From: Drancourtella massiliensis
Lineage (GTDB): Bacteria > Bacillota > Clostridia > Lachnospirales > Lachnospiraceae
Length of the DNA stretch: 37,988 nt
Reading direction: 5' to 3'
Assembly: GCF_016900655.1 (NCBI RefSeq)
Contig: NZ_JACJKH010000029.1
Location: 1-37,988 of the forward strand
A program made the position numbers and the translations under genes. Numbering within the stretch: position 1 is the stretch's first letter; the number at the start of each line of letters is the position of its first letter. Shown here piece after piece: positions 8,336 through 15,693 of this stretch. The notes under the pieces are model-generated. The model was not told where the DNA came from. It saw only the letters and a list, made by a program, of their open reading frames with translations, and did not search any database.

Positions 8336-9940
8336 TTATACCTGCGGTCCTGCAGAAACAAGTGCTTTTCCTGCTTCGTTTCCTTCGTATTTCTGGAAGT
8401 TCTTGATGAATCTCTGAGCAAGATCCTTTGCTTTTGTCTCCCACTCGGAAACATCAGCGTATGTATCACGAGGATCCAGAATATTTGTATCAACACCCGG
8501 AAGTTCTGTCGGCACTTCGATATTGAAGTACGGAATCTTCTTTGTTGGCGCATTTAAGATATCACCGCTTAAGATTGCATCGATGATACCGCGGGTATCT
8601 TTGATGGAGATACGCTTTCCTGTTCCATTCCATCCGGTATTAACAAGGTAAGCTTTTGCTCCGCTCTGTTCCATTCTCTTAACAAGCTCTTCCGCATATT
8701 TTGTCGGATGCAGCTCCAGGAATGCCTGTCCAAAGCATGCGGAGAATGTAGGTGTCGGCTCTGTGATACCACGTTCTGTACCTGCAAGCTTTGCAGTAAA
8801 TCCTGACAGGAAGTAGTACTGTGTCTGTTCCGGTGTCAGAATGGAAACCGGAGGAAGTACTCCAAACGCGTCTGCGGAAAGGAAGATAACTTCCTTTGCA
8901 GCCGGTGCTGCAGAAACCGGACGCACGATCTTTTCGATGTGGTCGATCGGGTAAGATACACGTGTATTTTCTGTTACGCTCTTATCTGCGAAATCGATCT
9001 TTCCTTCTGCATCCAGAGTTACGTTCTCAAGAAGAGCGTTTCTCTTGATTGCATTGTAGATATCCGGCTCAGATTCTTTATCCAGATTAATTACCTTCGC
9101 ATAGCATCCACCCTCGAAGTTGAAGATACCATTGTCATCCCATCCGTGCTCATCATCACCGATCAGAAGACGTTTCGGATCTGTGGAAAGTGTCGTCTTA
9201 CCTGTTCCGGAAAGTCCGAAGAAGATTGCTGTGTTCTCTCCGTTCATATCCGTATTTGCAGAACAGTGCATGGAAGCGATGCCCTTTAACGGAAGGTAGT
9301 AGTTCATCATGGAGAACATACCTTTCTTCATTTCTCCGCCGTACCATGTATTTACGATAACCTGTTCACGGCTTGTGATATTGAACATAACGGCTGTTTC
9401 AGAATTCAGTCCAAGCTCTTTATAATTTTCTACTTTTGCCTTGGACGCATTATATACGATGAAGTCAGGCTCGAAATTTTCAAGCTCCTCTTTCGTAGGC
9501 TGGATGAACATATTTGTAACAAAGTGTGCCTGCCATGCTACTTCCATGATAAAACGGATTGCCATCCGTGTATCTTTGTTTGCGCCGCAGAATGCATCTA
9601 CAACGTAAAGCTTCTTGCCGGAAAGTTCGTCAAGCGCAATCTTCTTTACTGTTTCCCATGCTTCCTGTGTAGCAGGATGGTTGTCATTTTTGTATTCATC
9701 AGAGGTCCACCATACTGTATCTTTGGAATTCTCATCAACTACGATGAACTTGTCTTTTGGAGAACGCCCTGTGTATTCACCAGTCATGACATTGACAGCA
9801 CCCAGTTCACTTACCTGTCCCTTTTCAAAACCTTCCAGACCCGGTTTGGTTTCTTCTTCGAATAATAATTCATAAGAAGGGTTATGTACAATTTCCGTCG
9901 TGCCTGTGATGCCGTATTTGCTTAAATTCATTTCTGCCAT
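8336..9940 (-). CDS. pckA: Phosphoenolpyruvate carboxykinase (ATP)
   Basis: This enzyme interconverts oxaloacetate plus ATP and phosphoenolpyruvate plus CO2 plus ADP. In anaerobic gut bacteria it often runs in the carboxylating direction. The 534-residue length is typical. Motifs include [14 protein letters not shown] with P-loop Lys248, [37 protein letters not shown], and the substrate-binding [13 protein letters not shown] near the N-terminus. It is monocistronic: a promoter lies upstream and an intrinsic terminator directly downstream. Confidence 0.98.
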   Translation of the reverse strand: MAEMNLSKYGITGTTEIVHNPSYELLFEEETKPGLEGFEKGQVSELGAVNVMTGEYTGRSPKDKFIVVDENSKDTVWWTSDEYKNDNHPATQEAWETVKKIALDELSGKKLYVVDAFCGANKDTRMAIRFIMEVAWQAHFVTNMFIQPTKEELENFEPDFIVYNASKAKVENYKELGLNSETAVMFNITSREQVIVNTWYGGEMKKGMFSMMNYYLPLKGIASMHCSANTDMNGENTAIFFGLSGTGKTTLSTDPKRLLIGDDEHGWDDNGIFNFEGGCYAKVINLDKESEPDIYNAIKRNALLENVTLDAEGKIDFADKSVTENTRVSYPIDHIEKIVRPVSAAPAAKEVIFLSADAFGVLPPVSILTPEQTQYYFLSGFTAKLAGTERGITEPTPTFSACFGQAFLELHPTKYAEELVKRMEQSGAKAYLVNTGWNGTGKRISIKDTRGIIDAILSGDILNAPTKKIPYFNIEVPTELPGVDTNILDPRDTYADVSEWETKAKDLAQRFIKNFQKYEGNEAGKALVSAGPQV

Positions 9941-10005
9941 CTCACATCAAACCTCTTTTCTTTCATTATTTTACAGAAAGTAAAGCCTCTTTACTCCCTT
10001 TTACC

Positions 10006-10033
10006 ATTATACATGATAAGTCAATGAAATCAA
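10006..10033 (-). promoter_or_regulatory. Putative pckA promoter
   Basis: TTGATT (10028-10033) and a perfect TATAAT (10006-10011) are spaced by 16 bases on the minus strand, about 65 bases before the pckA start. The remaining bases up to the phosphatase stop at 10197 are AT-rich, and I see no gene in them. Confidence 0.65.
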
Positions 10034-10196
10034 CCAAAAAGTTTTCTTATTTAACGCAGGAAAGCGCATTTTTATCGATCTGCACAGAAATTCAGACAAT
10101 TTCGATTTATTATTTAGTCATTTTTTTAACAAAGTATCGCTGCTTCCTGTACGCTTTTTTTGTATGCCTTTTCCTGTCCAACACACTGTCGATTTT

Positions 10197-10670
10197 CTAT
10201 CTGATTCTTCCGCTCTCCATGATCTGAGCAAGGAGCGCTTCGCACCCTTCCCTCACATCCCGGTAGGTCGCATCAAAATTACCCGTGTACCATGGGTCGG
10301 CAATGTCCTCCCCTGCCCGGCCGGTAAAATCCAGAAGCCGGCATACCTTGCCCTCCGGATCGCCATTTCCGATGATCCGGTTGATATTGCGGATATTCCA
10401 CGAATCCATGCCGATCAGATAGTCAAACTCCTCGTACTCCTCCCGTCTCATCTGGCGGGCCCGGTGGCCTCCACATGGAATACCGACCTCACGCAGCTTC
10501 CTCTGAGTGCCCGGATGAACCGGATTGCCGATCTCCTCTCTGCTGGTGGCAGCGGAATCAATGTAAAACTGGTCCGAAAGTCCCGCCTCGGACACCAGGT
10601 ATTTCATAACGTATTCAGACATTGTGCTACGACAAATATTGCCGTGGCATACAAACAGTATTTTTATCAT
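10197..10670 (-). CDS. Low-molecular-weight protein-tyrosine phosphatase
   Basis: The 157-residue protein begins with the phosphatase loop CHGNICRS: nucleophile Cys8 and Arg14 in CX5R. Its general-acid loop is visible as ADPWYTGNF in the C-terminal half, so the fold is complete. Relatives dephosphorylate tyrosine kinases that control capsule and exopolysaccharide synthesis, or small-molecule phosphates. No kinase or polysaccharide partner is adjacent. The mobile element sits directly upstream, so its native promoter may have been displaced. A GGAG ribosome binding site precedes the ATG. Confidence 0.95.
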   Translation of the reverse strand: MIKILFVCHGNICRSTMSEYVMKYLVSEAGLSDQFYIDSAATSREEIGNPVHPGTQRKLREVGIPCGGHRARQMRREEYEEFDYLIGMDSWNIRNINRIIGNGDPEGKVCRLLDFTGRAGEDIADPWYTGNFDATYRDVREGCEALLAQIMESGRIR

Positions 10671-10697
10671 TTTTTTGAAACTCCTTTTTTATCTTTT

Positions 10698-10746
10698 AAA
10701 TGCAACGATTTGCCATACTTATGCAACCAAATGTAACGATTTGCCA
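10698..10746. repeat. Pair of 18-bp direct repeats at the element's left end
   Basis: AAATGCAACGATTTGCCA (10698-10715) recurs at 10729-10746 with a single C-to-T change, offset 31 bases. A shorter relative, AACTTTGCCA, occurs at 10857-10866. The spacing of three helical turns suggests binding sites for the integrase or excisionase near the recombination site. Confidence 0.65.
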
Positions 10747-10806
10747 CTTCGGCATTTTTCCCTTGAATCCGGTACTTCGAGGCATTTTCAAGCATTTTGA
10801 CAACCG

Positions 10807-10859
10807 TTTTACAACAAATTTGTTGTAAAATTGTTGTAAAACAGCCCTTTTTTTACAAC
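10807..10859. repeat. 24-bp palindrome with four TTTTACAAC-type boxes
   Basis: TTTTACAACAAA and its exact complement form a perfect palindrome at 10807-10830. The right half-site GTTGTAAAA repeats at 10833-10841, and TTTTACAAC occurs again at 10851-10859. Four copies within 53 bases, directly after the integrase gene, look like arm-type sites for the integrase N-terminal domain. The palindrome could also act as a terminator-like hairpin. Confidence 0.65.
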
Positions 10860-10872
10860 TTTGCCACCGGGG

Positions 10873-12111
10873 TTACCAGACCCTTTTCTGCCTTTGTACC
10901 GACTCTTCTTCACCACCAAATAACTTCTGGAACTCTTCCTGTGCATCCTCTCCGGTAAAATGAGTATAGGTATTCATAGTTACCGAAATATCCGAATGTC
11001 CCATAATGTACTGCAGAGTTTTCGGATTCATTCCGCTCTTAGCCATCTTGGAACAGAAGGTGTGTCTGCACACATGAGCTGTGATATTGGGAAGCTGCAG
11101 TTTGCAGATCCCATTATACTTCTTCACCACATGATTGAAGTAGTGCTGCCAGTGCATGGCAACCATAGGCTGATCATTTTTATCCAGATAGAGAAATCCC
11201 GCCTTCCCGTCAATAATAGGTTCCACCTTCAGGTACTTTCTGTTATCCATAATGTTCCGAAAAGCTTCCATCACTTCCGGAGACATAGGCACATCTCTCA
11301 CACCTGCAGATGTCTTCGGTGGTTCGAAGGTGGTGATCATATTACTGTAGCGAACCAGCTGGCCGGTAACATGGATACACTTTTTATTAAAGTCGATATC
11401 ACTCATAGTCAGACCACAGAACTCGGAAATTCGAAGCCCTGTATTGAACAGAATAAAGAATCCTTCATAGTACTTGCTGAAATGCTTATCATTTTTTACA
11501 AATTCCAGAAACGCTTTTTCCTGCTTTCTTGTAATAGCATCTCTTGTTGTACTGTTATTTACAACTACAGTATGTAGCTCAAAAGAAAATGGATTCTTGG
11601 CAAGTAGATCATCCTCCACTGCCATCTGAAAAGCTGGCCTCAACACACCTCGAATGGTATGAATGGAACTGTAGCCCCTTCCGTCTTCCTGCTGAAGTTT
11701 GATCAGCCAGACCTTGGCATCCGAGATCTTCACCTTATCGATTCGAAGCTTCCCAAAAGGTTCCTTTGCCAGAATACGGAGAACTGTTTTGTATCCCTGT
11801 CTGGTGCTCTCCCGAACACCGATTTTCATTGAAACATACTTCTCTACCAGTTCATAAACGGTCAGATCTCCTCCGAAAGCTTTGATTCCTGCATTGATCT
11901 TTGCCTGAAGCTCTGCTTCCAGTTCCCTTAATGCCGGTTTTCTGATTCCTCCTGGTGGTACTTTATCCGTTTTTTCTAAACGATTGCTGTATAAATATCT
12001 GTGTTTTCCATTGGCGTCTTTATACTTAAAAATATACCGGCCATCATCACTTCTTTGACTCTCTCCAGTACGCAAAAGACGACCCTTCTTATCTCGTCTT
12101 TTTTCGCTCAT
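10873..12111 (-). CDS. int: Tn916-type tyrosine recombinase (integrase)
   Basis: The integrase cuts and rejoins DNA at the element ends for integration and excision. The 412 residues follow the Tn916 Int plan. An N-terminal arm-binding domain starts MSEKRRDKKGRLLRTGESQR, closely like Tn916 Int. A SAM-like core-binding domain covers about residues 80-180, followed by the catalytic domain. The full catalytic set is present: Arg227 (TGLRISE), Lys266, His346 and Arg349 (HVCRHTF), His372 (GHSD) and nucleophile Tyr382 (NTYTHF). It is therefore probably active. It lies about 100 bases after xis and has its own promoter inside an inverted repeat. Confidence 0.96.
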   Translation of the reverse strand: MSEKRRDKKGRLLRTGESQRSDDGRYIFKYKDANGKHRYLYSNRLEKTDKVPPGGIRKPALRELEAELQAKINAGIKAFGGDLTVYELVEKYVSMKIGVRESTRQGYKTVLRILAKEPFGKLRIDKVKISDAKVWLIKLQQEDGRGYSSIHTIRGVLRPAFQMAVEDDLLAKNPFSFELHTVVVNNSTTRDAITRKQEKAFLEFVKNDKHFSKYYEGFFILFNTGLRISEFCGLTMSDIDFNKKCIHVTGQLVRYSNMITTFEPPKTSAGVRDVPMSPEVMEAFRNIMDNRKYLKVEPIIDGKAGFLYLDKNDQPMVAMHWQHYFNHVVKKYNGICKLQLPNITAHVCRHTFCSKMAKSGMNPKTLQYIMGHSDISVTMNTYTHFTGEDAQEEFQKLFGGEEESVQRQKRVW

Positions 12112-12125
12112 AACGCTCCTTTCCA

Positions 12126-12165
12126 GAGAGTCCCGACACAGTTATTATACCATATCGGGGCTCTC
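12126..12165 (-). promoter_or_regulatory. int promoter with extended -10 inside an inverted repeat
   Basis: TGGTATAAT (12144-12152) is an extended -10 element 30-40 bases before the int start. It is flanked by GAGAGTCCCGA (12126-12136) and TCGGGGCTCTC (12155-12165), an 11-bp inverted repeat with one mismatch. No good -35 is seen. The arms could be an operator for Xis or another repressor, or form an mRNA stem. Confidence 0.6.
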
Positions 12166-12211
12166 AATTCTACAACATGGTGTCATTTCTAACCGACACT
12201 TTGTGGCAGAT

Positions 12212-12415
12212 TCAGATCATCTCTGCCCGGTCAATAAACTGCTCAAATCTTTTTCGCTTAATCATGATCCTTTTTCCGTTCATCAACAGAAAATCTGCAT
12301 CCGGATAATCTTCCAGGATCTGGCGGAACTTTTTATCCCCAATATGAAAATAGGCACAGGCTTCACTTACTGTTAACGTATATTTCTCCCAGAACGGGAT
12401 ATTCTTTTCCTGCAT
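12212..12415 (-). CDS. xis: Tn916-type excisionase
   Basis: Xis is the small DNA-bending protein that directs the integrase towards excision. Starting at the ATG at 12415, with GGGAGG 8 bases upstream, it is 67 residues, the same length as Tn916 Xis, and reads IPFWEKYTLTVSEACAYF, then an NGKRIMIKRKRFEQFID end similar to Tn916 Xis. It has a winged-helix MerR/Xis fold of the kind used for DNA binding. A longer frame reaches 12484, but the extra 23 residues have no family similarity. It sits directly before int. Confidence 0.9.
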   Translation of the reverse strand: MQEKNIPFWEKYTLTVSEACAYFHIGDKKFRQILEDYPDADFLLMNGKRIMIKRKRFEQFIDRAEMI

Positions 12416-12560
12416 CATCCATACCTCCCATGAATAAATGACCGGCTTTTCCTGCTGTATCCACACTGCAGCAAAATTAGGCACGGTATTGAAACAATTC
12501 TTCCAGGTTCCTCATCTATATCTGTGCTTATGAAAAAGCTTCCTCTTGTACCTGAAATCC

Positions 12561-12995
12561 TTAAAAAGCTTCAAAAAAACGACTTTTGAGCTTCTTCAGA
12601 ATTCTTCTCTTTCTTCCAATGACCTGGTTTCTGGTTAGTCCATATTTTTCTACCATCCGATTCAAAAACTTATTTTCTCCCTCAAAATATTCAAGAATAA
12701 ATTCTCTGTCTTCGGGATCAAGCTCCGCCAATACTTCGTGAAGCTTTTCCAAATCCATCTGATGAATCAGATCCTCTTCAACATTTACAAACGGATCCGC
12801 GATCTCATAGGTTCCTTTTTCTCCATCTCTTCCATAAAGATCTTCCATATGCCATACTTCACAATTCAATCTGTTTCTGGTTACTTTTTCTCTGTACAGC
12901 TTCTGATACTGTGCATTAAACATTCTTCTGATTTCCGCTGTCTTCTCCTCAGATAATCCTGCCTGCTGGCATGCAATTTCATACTTATAAAGCAT
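12561..12995 (-). CDS. Sigma-70 region 4-like regulator (Tn916 Orf7-type)
   Basis: The protein is about 144 residues, acidic in the middle and strongly basic at the end. The segment LAELDPEDREFILEYFEGEN, followed by LTRNQVIGRKRRILKKLKSR, resembles the helix-turn-helix of sigma region 4. Tn916 has a sigma-like orf7 upstream of xis, so the position fits an activator of excision or transfer genes. The ATG at 12995 starts MLYKYEIACQQAGLSEEK; a longer frame to 13082 is less likely. A leader with competing inverted repeats lies upstream. Function is inferred from context. Confidence 0.7.
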   Translation of the reverse strand: MLYKYEIACQQAGLSEEKTAEIRRMFNAQYQKLYREKVTRNRLNCEVWHMEDLYGRDGEKGTYEIADPFVNVEEDLIHQMDLEKLHEVLAELDPEDREFILEYFEGENKFLNRMVEKYGLTRNQVIGRKRRILKKLKSRFFEAF

Positions 12996-13042
12996 TCCTC
13001 GTCCTTTCCCAAGCATTTGCCGGGGAAAGGACTTTCTACTGT

Positions 13043-13217
13043 CCGTACGAAGCAATCGAGGTTGGAGCTGGCAGCAAAACAAGCATATTTATACATAAAG
13101 AAAAGCGCCGTCGAAATAAGTCGAATAAAAGGATATGGTTATCCCATTACTCAATGACTTGCTTCGTACGGCGCTTGGTAGTTTATCCGATCAATGACCG
13201 GCTCCGCTTGCTCGATT
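13043..13217 (-). promoter_or_regulatory. Leader with mutually exclusive stems before the sigma-like gene
   Basis: Read along the minus strand, AAGCGCCGTACGAAGCAA (13176 down to 13159) can pair in two ways. One partner is ACGGCGCTT (13103-13111), which is followed by a T-rich run (ttctttatg), like a terminator. The other is TTGCTTCGTACGG (13043-13055), a 13-base exact complement further down. A third stem pairs AATCGAG and GGAGC (about 13203-13217) with GCTCC and CTCGATT (about 13053-13068). The arms overlap, so the stems exclude one another, as in an attenuator. No leader peptide is evident. Confidence 0.5.
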
Positions 13218-13250
13218 AAAAGTTCGTATTGTTTTTATTCTTCTATTAAG

Positions 13251-13544
13251 TTATCGTTGCTTCATGCCTCTCTTCTTATACGGACCGGCATAAGCATGAG
13301 CACGTTTCATCCTGCGGAAATATGCAGGACTGAGTGGTCCTTCAAATTTGCACTTACGGCATTTGACATACACAACTTCCGTCTGCGTCAGTGGTACATC
13401 CGTTACCTTAAATCCACAGATCGGACACCTCATCTCCCTGGAGCCGACCGCTTCAGCCGCTTCCATTGACAGAAGAAGCTTCCTCTGAACTTCTTCACAG
13501 GGTATCGGATACCTTGGATTAAATTTTAATGCTGCCTGATTCAA
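13251..13544 (-). CDS. Small zinc-ribbon protein
   Basis: The 97-residue protein carries two cysteine pairs, CPIC and CRKC, in the middle, a classic zinc ribbon, followed by a basic tail (RRMKRAHAYAGPYKKRG). The start is a TTG overlapping the stop of the ImmA-like gene by four bases, with GGAGGTGA directly before it, so translation is coupled. It probably binds nucleic acid or protein. No named family is recognised. Confidence 0.7.
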   Translation of the reverse strand: MNQAALKFNPRYPIPCEEVQRKLLLSMEAAEAVGSREMRCPICGFKVTDVPLTQTEVVYVKCRKCKFEGPLSPAYFRRMKRAHAYAGPYKKRGMKQR

Positions 13545-14254
13545 CTGATCACCTCCGTCATCAATGCAGCCTCCACATATTCACTGATGGAATGATACTC
13601 CACCATCTGCAGTTCTTTGATTCGGATCAGGAGCGCTGAAAAGGATACTCCGATCTGTGCTGCCATTTTCTTTATGATCATCCGATCTTTTGGAGCGAAT
13701 ACTTCGTCCCCAAAGATCTTAAGCTTGTTTCCATGATTAAAATCCTTCAATGCGGCCGCAACAATGAAGTACGGCATCAGAAGTGATGCTGCAAGCTTAT
13801 CTGCCTGCGCTTCATTCCAGTTAAAATGCGACTTCATCTCAGCCATCGAATACACACGTTCCGCGTCAAAGGTCCGTTGAAACTGTGGCACCGGATTGTG
13901 GCGACCAAGAATATGATGGGCCACCTCGTGTGCAATGGTAAAGCGGCGTTTCCCGCTCTCTCTTTCCTTTCGAAGATCAGCCTCCACAACGATTGTTCCC
14001 AAAGGGAAAAGAAATGGAACAGTCCTGTTTCCTCTTTTTATCTTCAAAGGTGTAATTCCGTCTGACAGAAATCCAATCTTATCAAAATCGTCTTCTGCAA
14101 AAGTTTCATATACAACATTAAGTCCCATTGAGTTTGCAATGCCTTCAATATCCACACACCTTGGAAGGCCTGCAGTTCCTGACTTTTTCAGGTAGGTCAG
14201 AACTACCCCTGTCCCGAGCTCATCCAGCTCTCTGTTTGGTATAAATTGTTTCAA
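13541..14254 (-). CDS. ImmA/IrrE-family zinc metallopeptidase
   Basis: The zinc-binding motif HEVAHH is at residues 109-114 (His109, Glu110, His113), and the third ligand is probably Glu148 in the WNEAQADKLAASLLMP helix, the COG2856 pattern. In ICEBs1, ImmA cleaves the repressor ImmR to switch on excision; in Deinococcus, IrrE responds to DNA damage. Here it lies in one operon with a LexA-type repressor, so it may be a second way to inactivate that repressor or another control protein. Length is 237 residues. It starts at a TTG that overlaps the preceding stop (TTGA). Confidence 0.88.
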   Translation of the reverse strand: MKQFIPNRELDELGTGVVLTYLKKSGTAGLPRCVDIEGIANSMGLNVVYETFAEDDFDKIGFLSDGITPLKIKRGNRTVPFLFPLGTIVVEADLRKERESGKRRFTIAHEVAHHILGRHNPVPQFQRTFDAERVYSMAEMKSHFNWNEAQADKLAASLLMPYFIVAAALKDFNHGNKLKIFGDEVFAPKDRMIIKKMAAQIGVSFSALLIRIKELQMVEYHSISEYVEAALMTEVIS

Positions 14255-14511
14255 GATGAATCAGCCTCCGTATGGGCTGGATCATCAATCGTATAAACAT
14301 ACCATGAAGATCCTAGCCGATATATATTTTTTACCGCACTACCTATCAATATGGTGTAGCGAATTCCTTCAAATTCATCGTTGACCGGCTCAGCCATATG
14401 GATGACTCTTTTTATATCCCAGGTTCGTCCATCATTCCAGAATATCTTTAACGGAACGATAGACCCATCAGCATAAGTGATGCTTTCTACGCTGACGTAC
14501 ACTTTTTCCAT
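14251..14511 (-). CDS. Conserved-looking small protein of unknown function
   Basis: This 86-residue protein reads MEKVYVSVESITYADGS and later WNDGRTWDIKRVIHMAEP. It is rich in beta-forming and aromatic residues, with no signal peptide or membrane segment. The family is not recognised. The ATG at 14511 is chosen because GGAGG lies 8 bases upstream; the frame extends to 14556. It overlaps the ImmA-like gene by four bases and belongs to the lexA-like regulatory operon. Confidence 0.65.
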   Translation of the reverse strand: MEKVYVSVESITYADGSIVPLKIFWNDGRTWDIKRVIHMAEPVNDEFEGIRYTILIGSAVKNIYRLGSSWYVYTIDDPAHTEADSS

Positions 14512-14548
14512 ACACATCCCCTCCAGATCAAATAACTTTCTGATATTC

Positions 14549-14740
14549 TCATACATGTGCCTTTGCAGGTCTGCAGTGCTCCTCCATGCGGAATACCGGA
14601 ATTCGGATTGTATTACCGAATTGTTTTGACTTTGTCATGGAACCACATTTTTCACACTCCATCCAGCCGTCAGTTTCTTCCAGATAGAGGTTGTGATTCA
14701 CGTGTCCACATATGGGGCATTTTACATCATACTGTTTCAT
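14549..14740 (-). CDS. Tiny zinc-ribbon protein
   Basis: The 63-residue protein has CPICGH (residues 8-13) and CEKCGS about 15 residues later, a four-cysteine zinc ribbon of the rubredoxin-like type. GGAGGG lies 7 bases before the ATG. It sits between the lexA-like gene and a small unknown gene. It may be an adaptor or DNA/RNA-binding peptide; the role is not known. Confidence 0.7.
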   Translation of the reverse strand: MKQYDVKCPICGHVNHNLYLEETDGWMECEKCGSMTKSKQFGNTIRIPVFRMEEHCRPAKAHV

Positions 14741-14759
14741 CGGCTAACCCTCCTCAAAG

Positions 14760-15377
14760 TTACATCGTCTTGATCACATGACTTAGAACTCCCTGACAGA
14801 TCAGTGTGCTGACCAGGATCTTCTTATCCGGATAAACCTCCTGGTTCATATACTCAAGAACAACTTTATTGGATTCCTTATCAATCCCTGCATAACGTTT
14901 CAGCGTGTTCTCATTGTTTTCATCCAGTGCAACCACGATATCTCCAAGCTTCGGCTCTGCATTCTTTCTGATGATAAGTGTGTCACTGGATTCAATGCCT
15001 GCATCCACCATGGAATCCCCTTTCGCCTTTAAAATATAAAAGGGTCCTTTACCAAAGATGGCTGTTGGAAGTGATGTCCGGTAAAGAAGGTTTGCTTCTT
15101 CCAGAGCGGGCTCACCACAGTGGATCTCTCCGACAGCATCTACCTGTTCCGAATCAATCAGGATCTTATCCAGTTCCCGGACAGATACCTTTCCATCCTG
15201 ATAACGGATCAGTCCCTGCCTGTCCATGGCTACGAGATAGGTGTAAGCGGTGCTACGCACAACCTCCATCGCATTGGCAATCTGCGTGATCGTCGGCATC
15301 GCACCAGCATTCTCCAGATAATATTCACTGATATACTGCTTTATCCTGTTCATTAGCTCCGGGTCCTTATGTCTCAT
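14760..15377 (-). CDS. LexA-type self-cleaving repressor
   Basis: The 205-residue protein combines an N-terminal winged helix-turn-helix (about residues 1-65) with a C-terminal S24 peptidase domain. The serine is Ser122 in KGDSMVDAGI and the lysine is Lys160 in TLKRYAG. The scissile site aligns to Cys87-Gly88 in EIHCGEP, where LexA has Ala-Gly; UmuD uses Cys-Gly, so cleavage remains plausible. Its promoter carries a LexA-box-like palindrome, suggesting autoregulation and induction after DNA damage. It opens the operon with the ImmA-like gene. It may be an element-borne repressor rather than the host LexA. Confidence 0.88.
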   Translation of the reverse strand: MRHKDPELMNRIKQYISEYYLENAGAMPTITQIANAMEVVRSTAYTYLVAMDRQGLIRYQDGKVSVRELDKILIDSEQVDAVGEIHCGEPALEEANLLYRTSLPTAIFGKGPFYILKAKGDSMVDAGIESSDTLIIRKNAEPKLGDIVVALDENNENTLKRYAGIDKESNKVVLEYMNQEVYPDKKILVSTLICQGVLSHVIKTM

Positions 15378-15407
15378 AAAAGGATCCTCTCTTTCTAAGT
15401 TCTAATG

Positions 15408-15461
15408 CGAACAATTTGTTTTCGATAGGATTATTATGGAACATATGTTCTGTTACTGCAA
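15408..15461 (-). promoter_or_regulatory. lexA-like promoter with LexA box in the spacer
   Basis: The palindrome GAACATATGTTC (15439-15450) matches the Gram-positive LexA core GAAC-N4-GTTC. It lies between a -35-like TTGCAG (15456-15461) and a -10 CATAAT (15433-15438) with a 17-base spacer, so a bound repressor would block RNA polymerase. A weaker related site, CGAACAATTTG followed by TTTTCG, is at 15408-15424, just downstream. Confidence 0.75.
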
Positions 15462-15471
15462 CATGTTTTTT

Positions 15472-15508
15472 GCAAAAAGAAAGGAGGTGTCGCCGCATGG
15501 CAACACCT
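15472..15508 (-). terminator. Intrinsic terminator closing the defence island
   Basis: AGGTGT and ACACCT (15485-15490 and 15503-15508), with an inner GCC/GGC, form a stem. On the minus strand it is followed by CCTTTCTTTTT. It would stop transcripts from the ATPase side before the lexA-like promoter. On the plus strand the same bases give a strong GGAGG and a 19-codon frame (15497-15556), for which no other coding evidence is seen. Confidence 0.7.
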
Positions 15509-15516
15509 CACACATC

Positions 15517-15693
15517 TTACTTCTCATTTTCAGGGAAAGCACAAAACTTTTTTTGAGTAGAATCTATCTTATCTAAGGAAAGACATTCTACTACATCGCC
15601 AAGGATCTGCTGAATATCAGGATCTGAAATAGAGTAACCAATAAATTTGATGGAATATTCGAGGACACAATCTTGATAGAGAACTATTAGATT
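15517..15693 (-). pseudogene. C-terminal remnant resembling a SIR2-family protein
   Basis: Fifty-eight sense codons run to a TAA at 15517, in the same frame as the ATPase and directly after its TGA. No start codon with a ribosome binding site is present. The translation contains EYSIKFIGYSISDPDIQQIL. The pattern hydrophobic-GYS-x-SDP is typical of the NAD-binding C-terminal part of SIR2-like defence proteins. It looks like the tail of a deleted gene left behind when the ATPase locus was inserted or recombined. The identification rests on one motif. Confidence 0.5.

Noticed and set aside
10164-10736. 190-codon plus-strand frame opposite the phosphatase
   Set aside because: It is the complement of a certain gene with a catalytic motif; it has no ribosome binding site or family features.
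15497-15556. Plus-strand 19-codon frame with a very strong GGAGG
   Set aside because: The bases are explained by the stem of a minus-strand terminator and the frame runs over the SIR2-like remnant; no similarity or neighbour supports a peptide.
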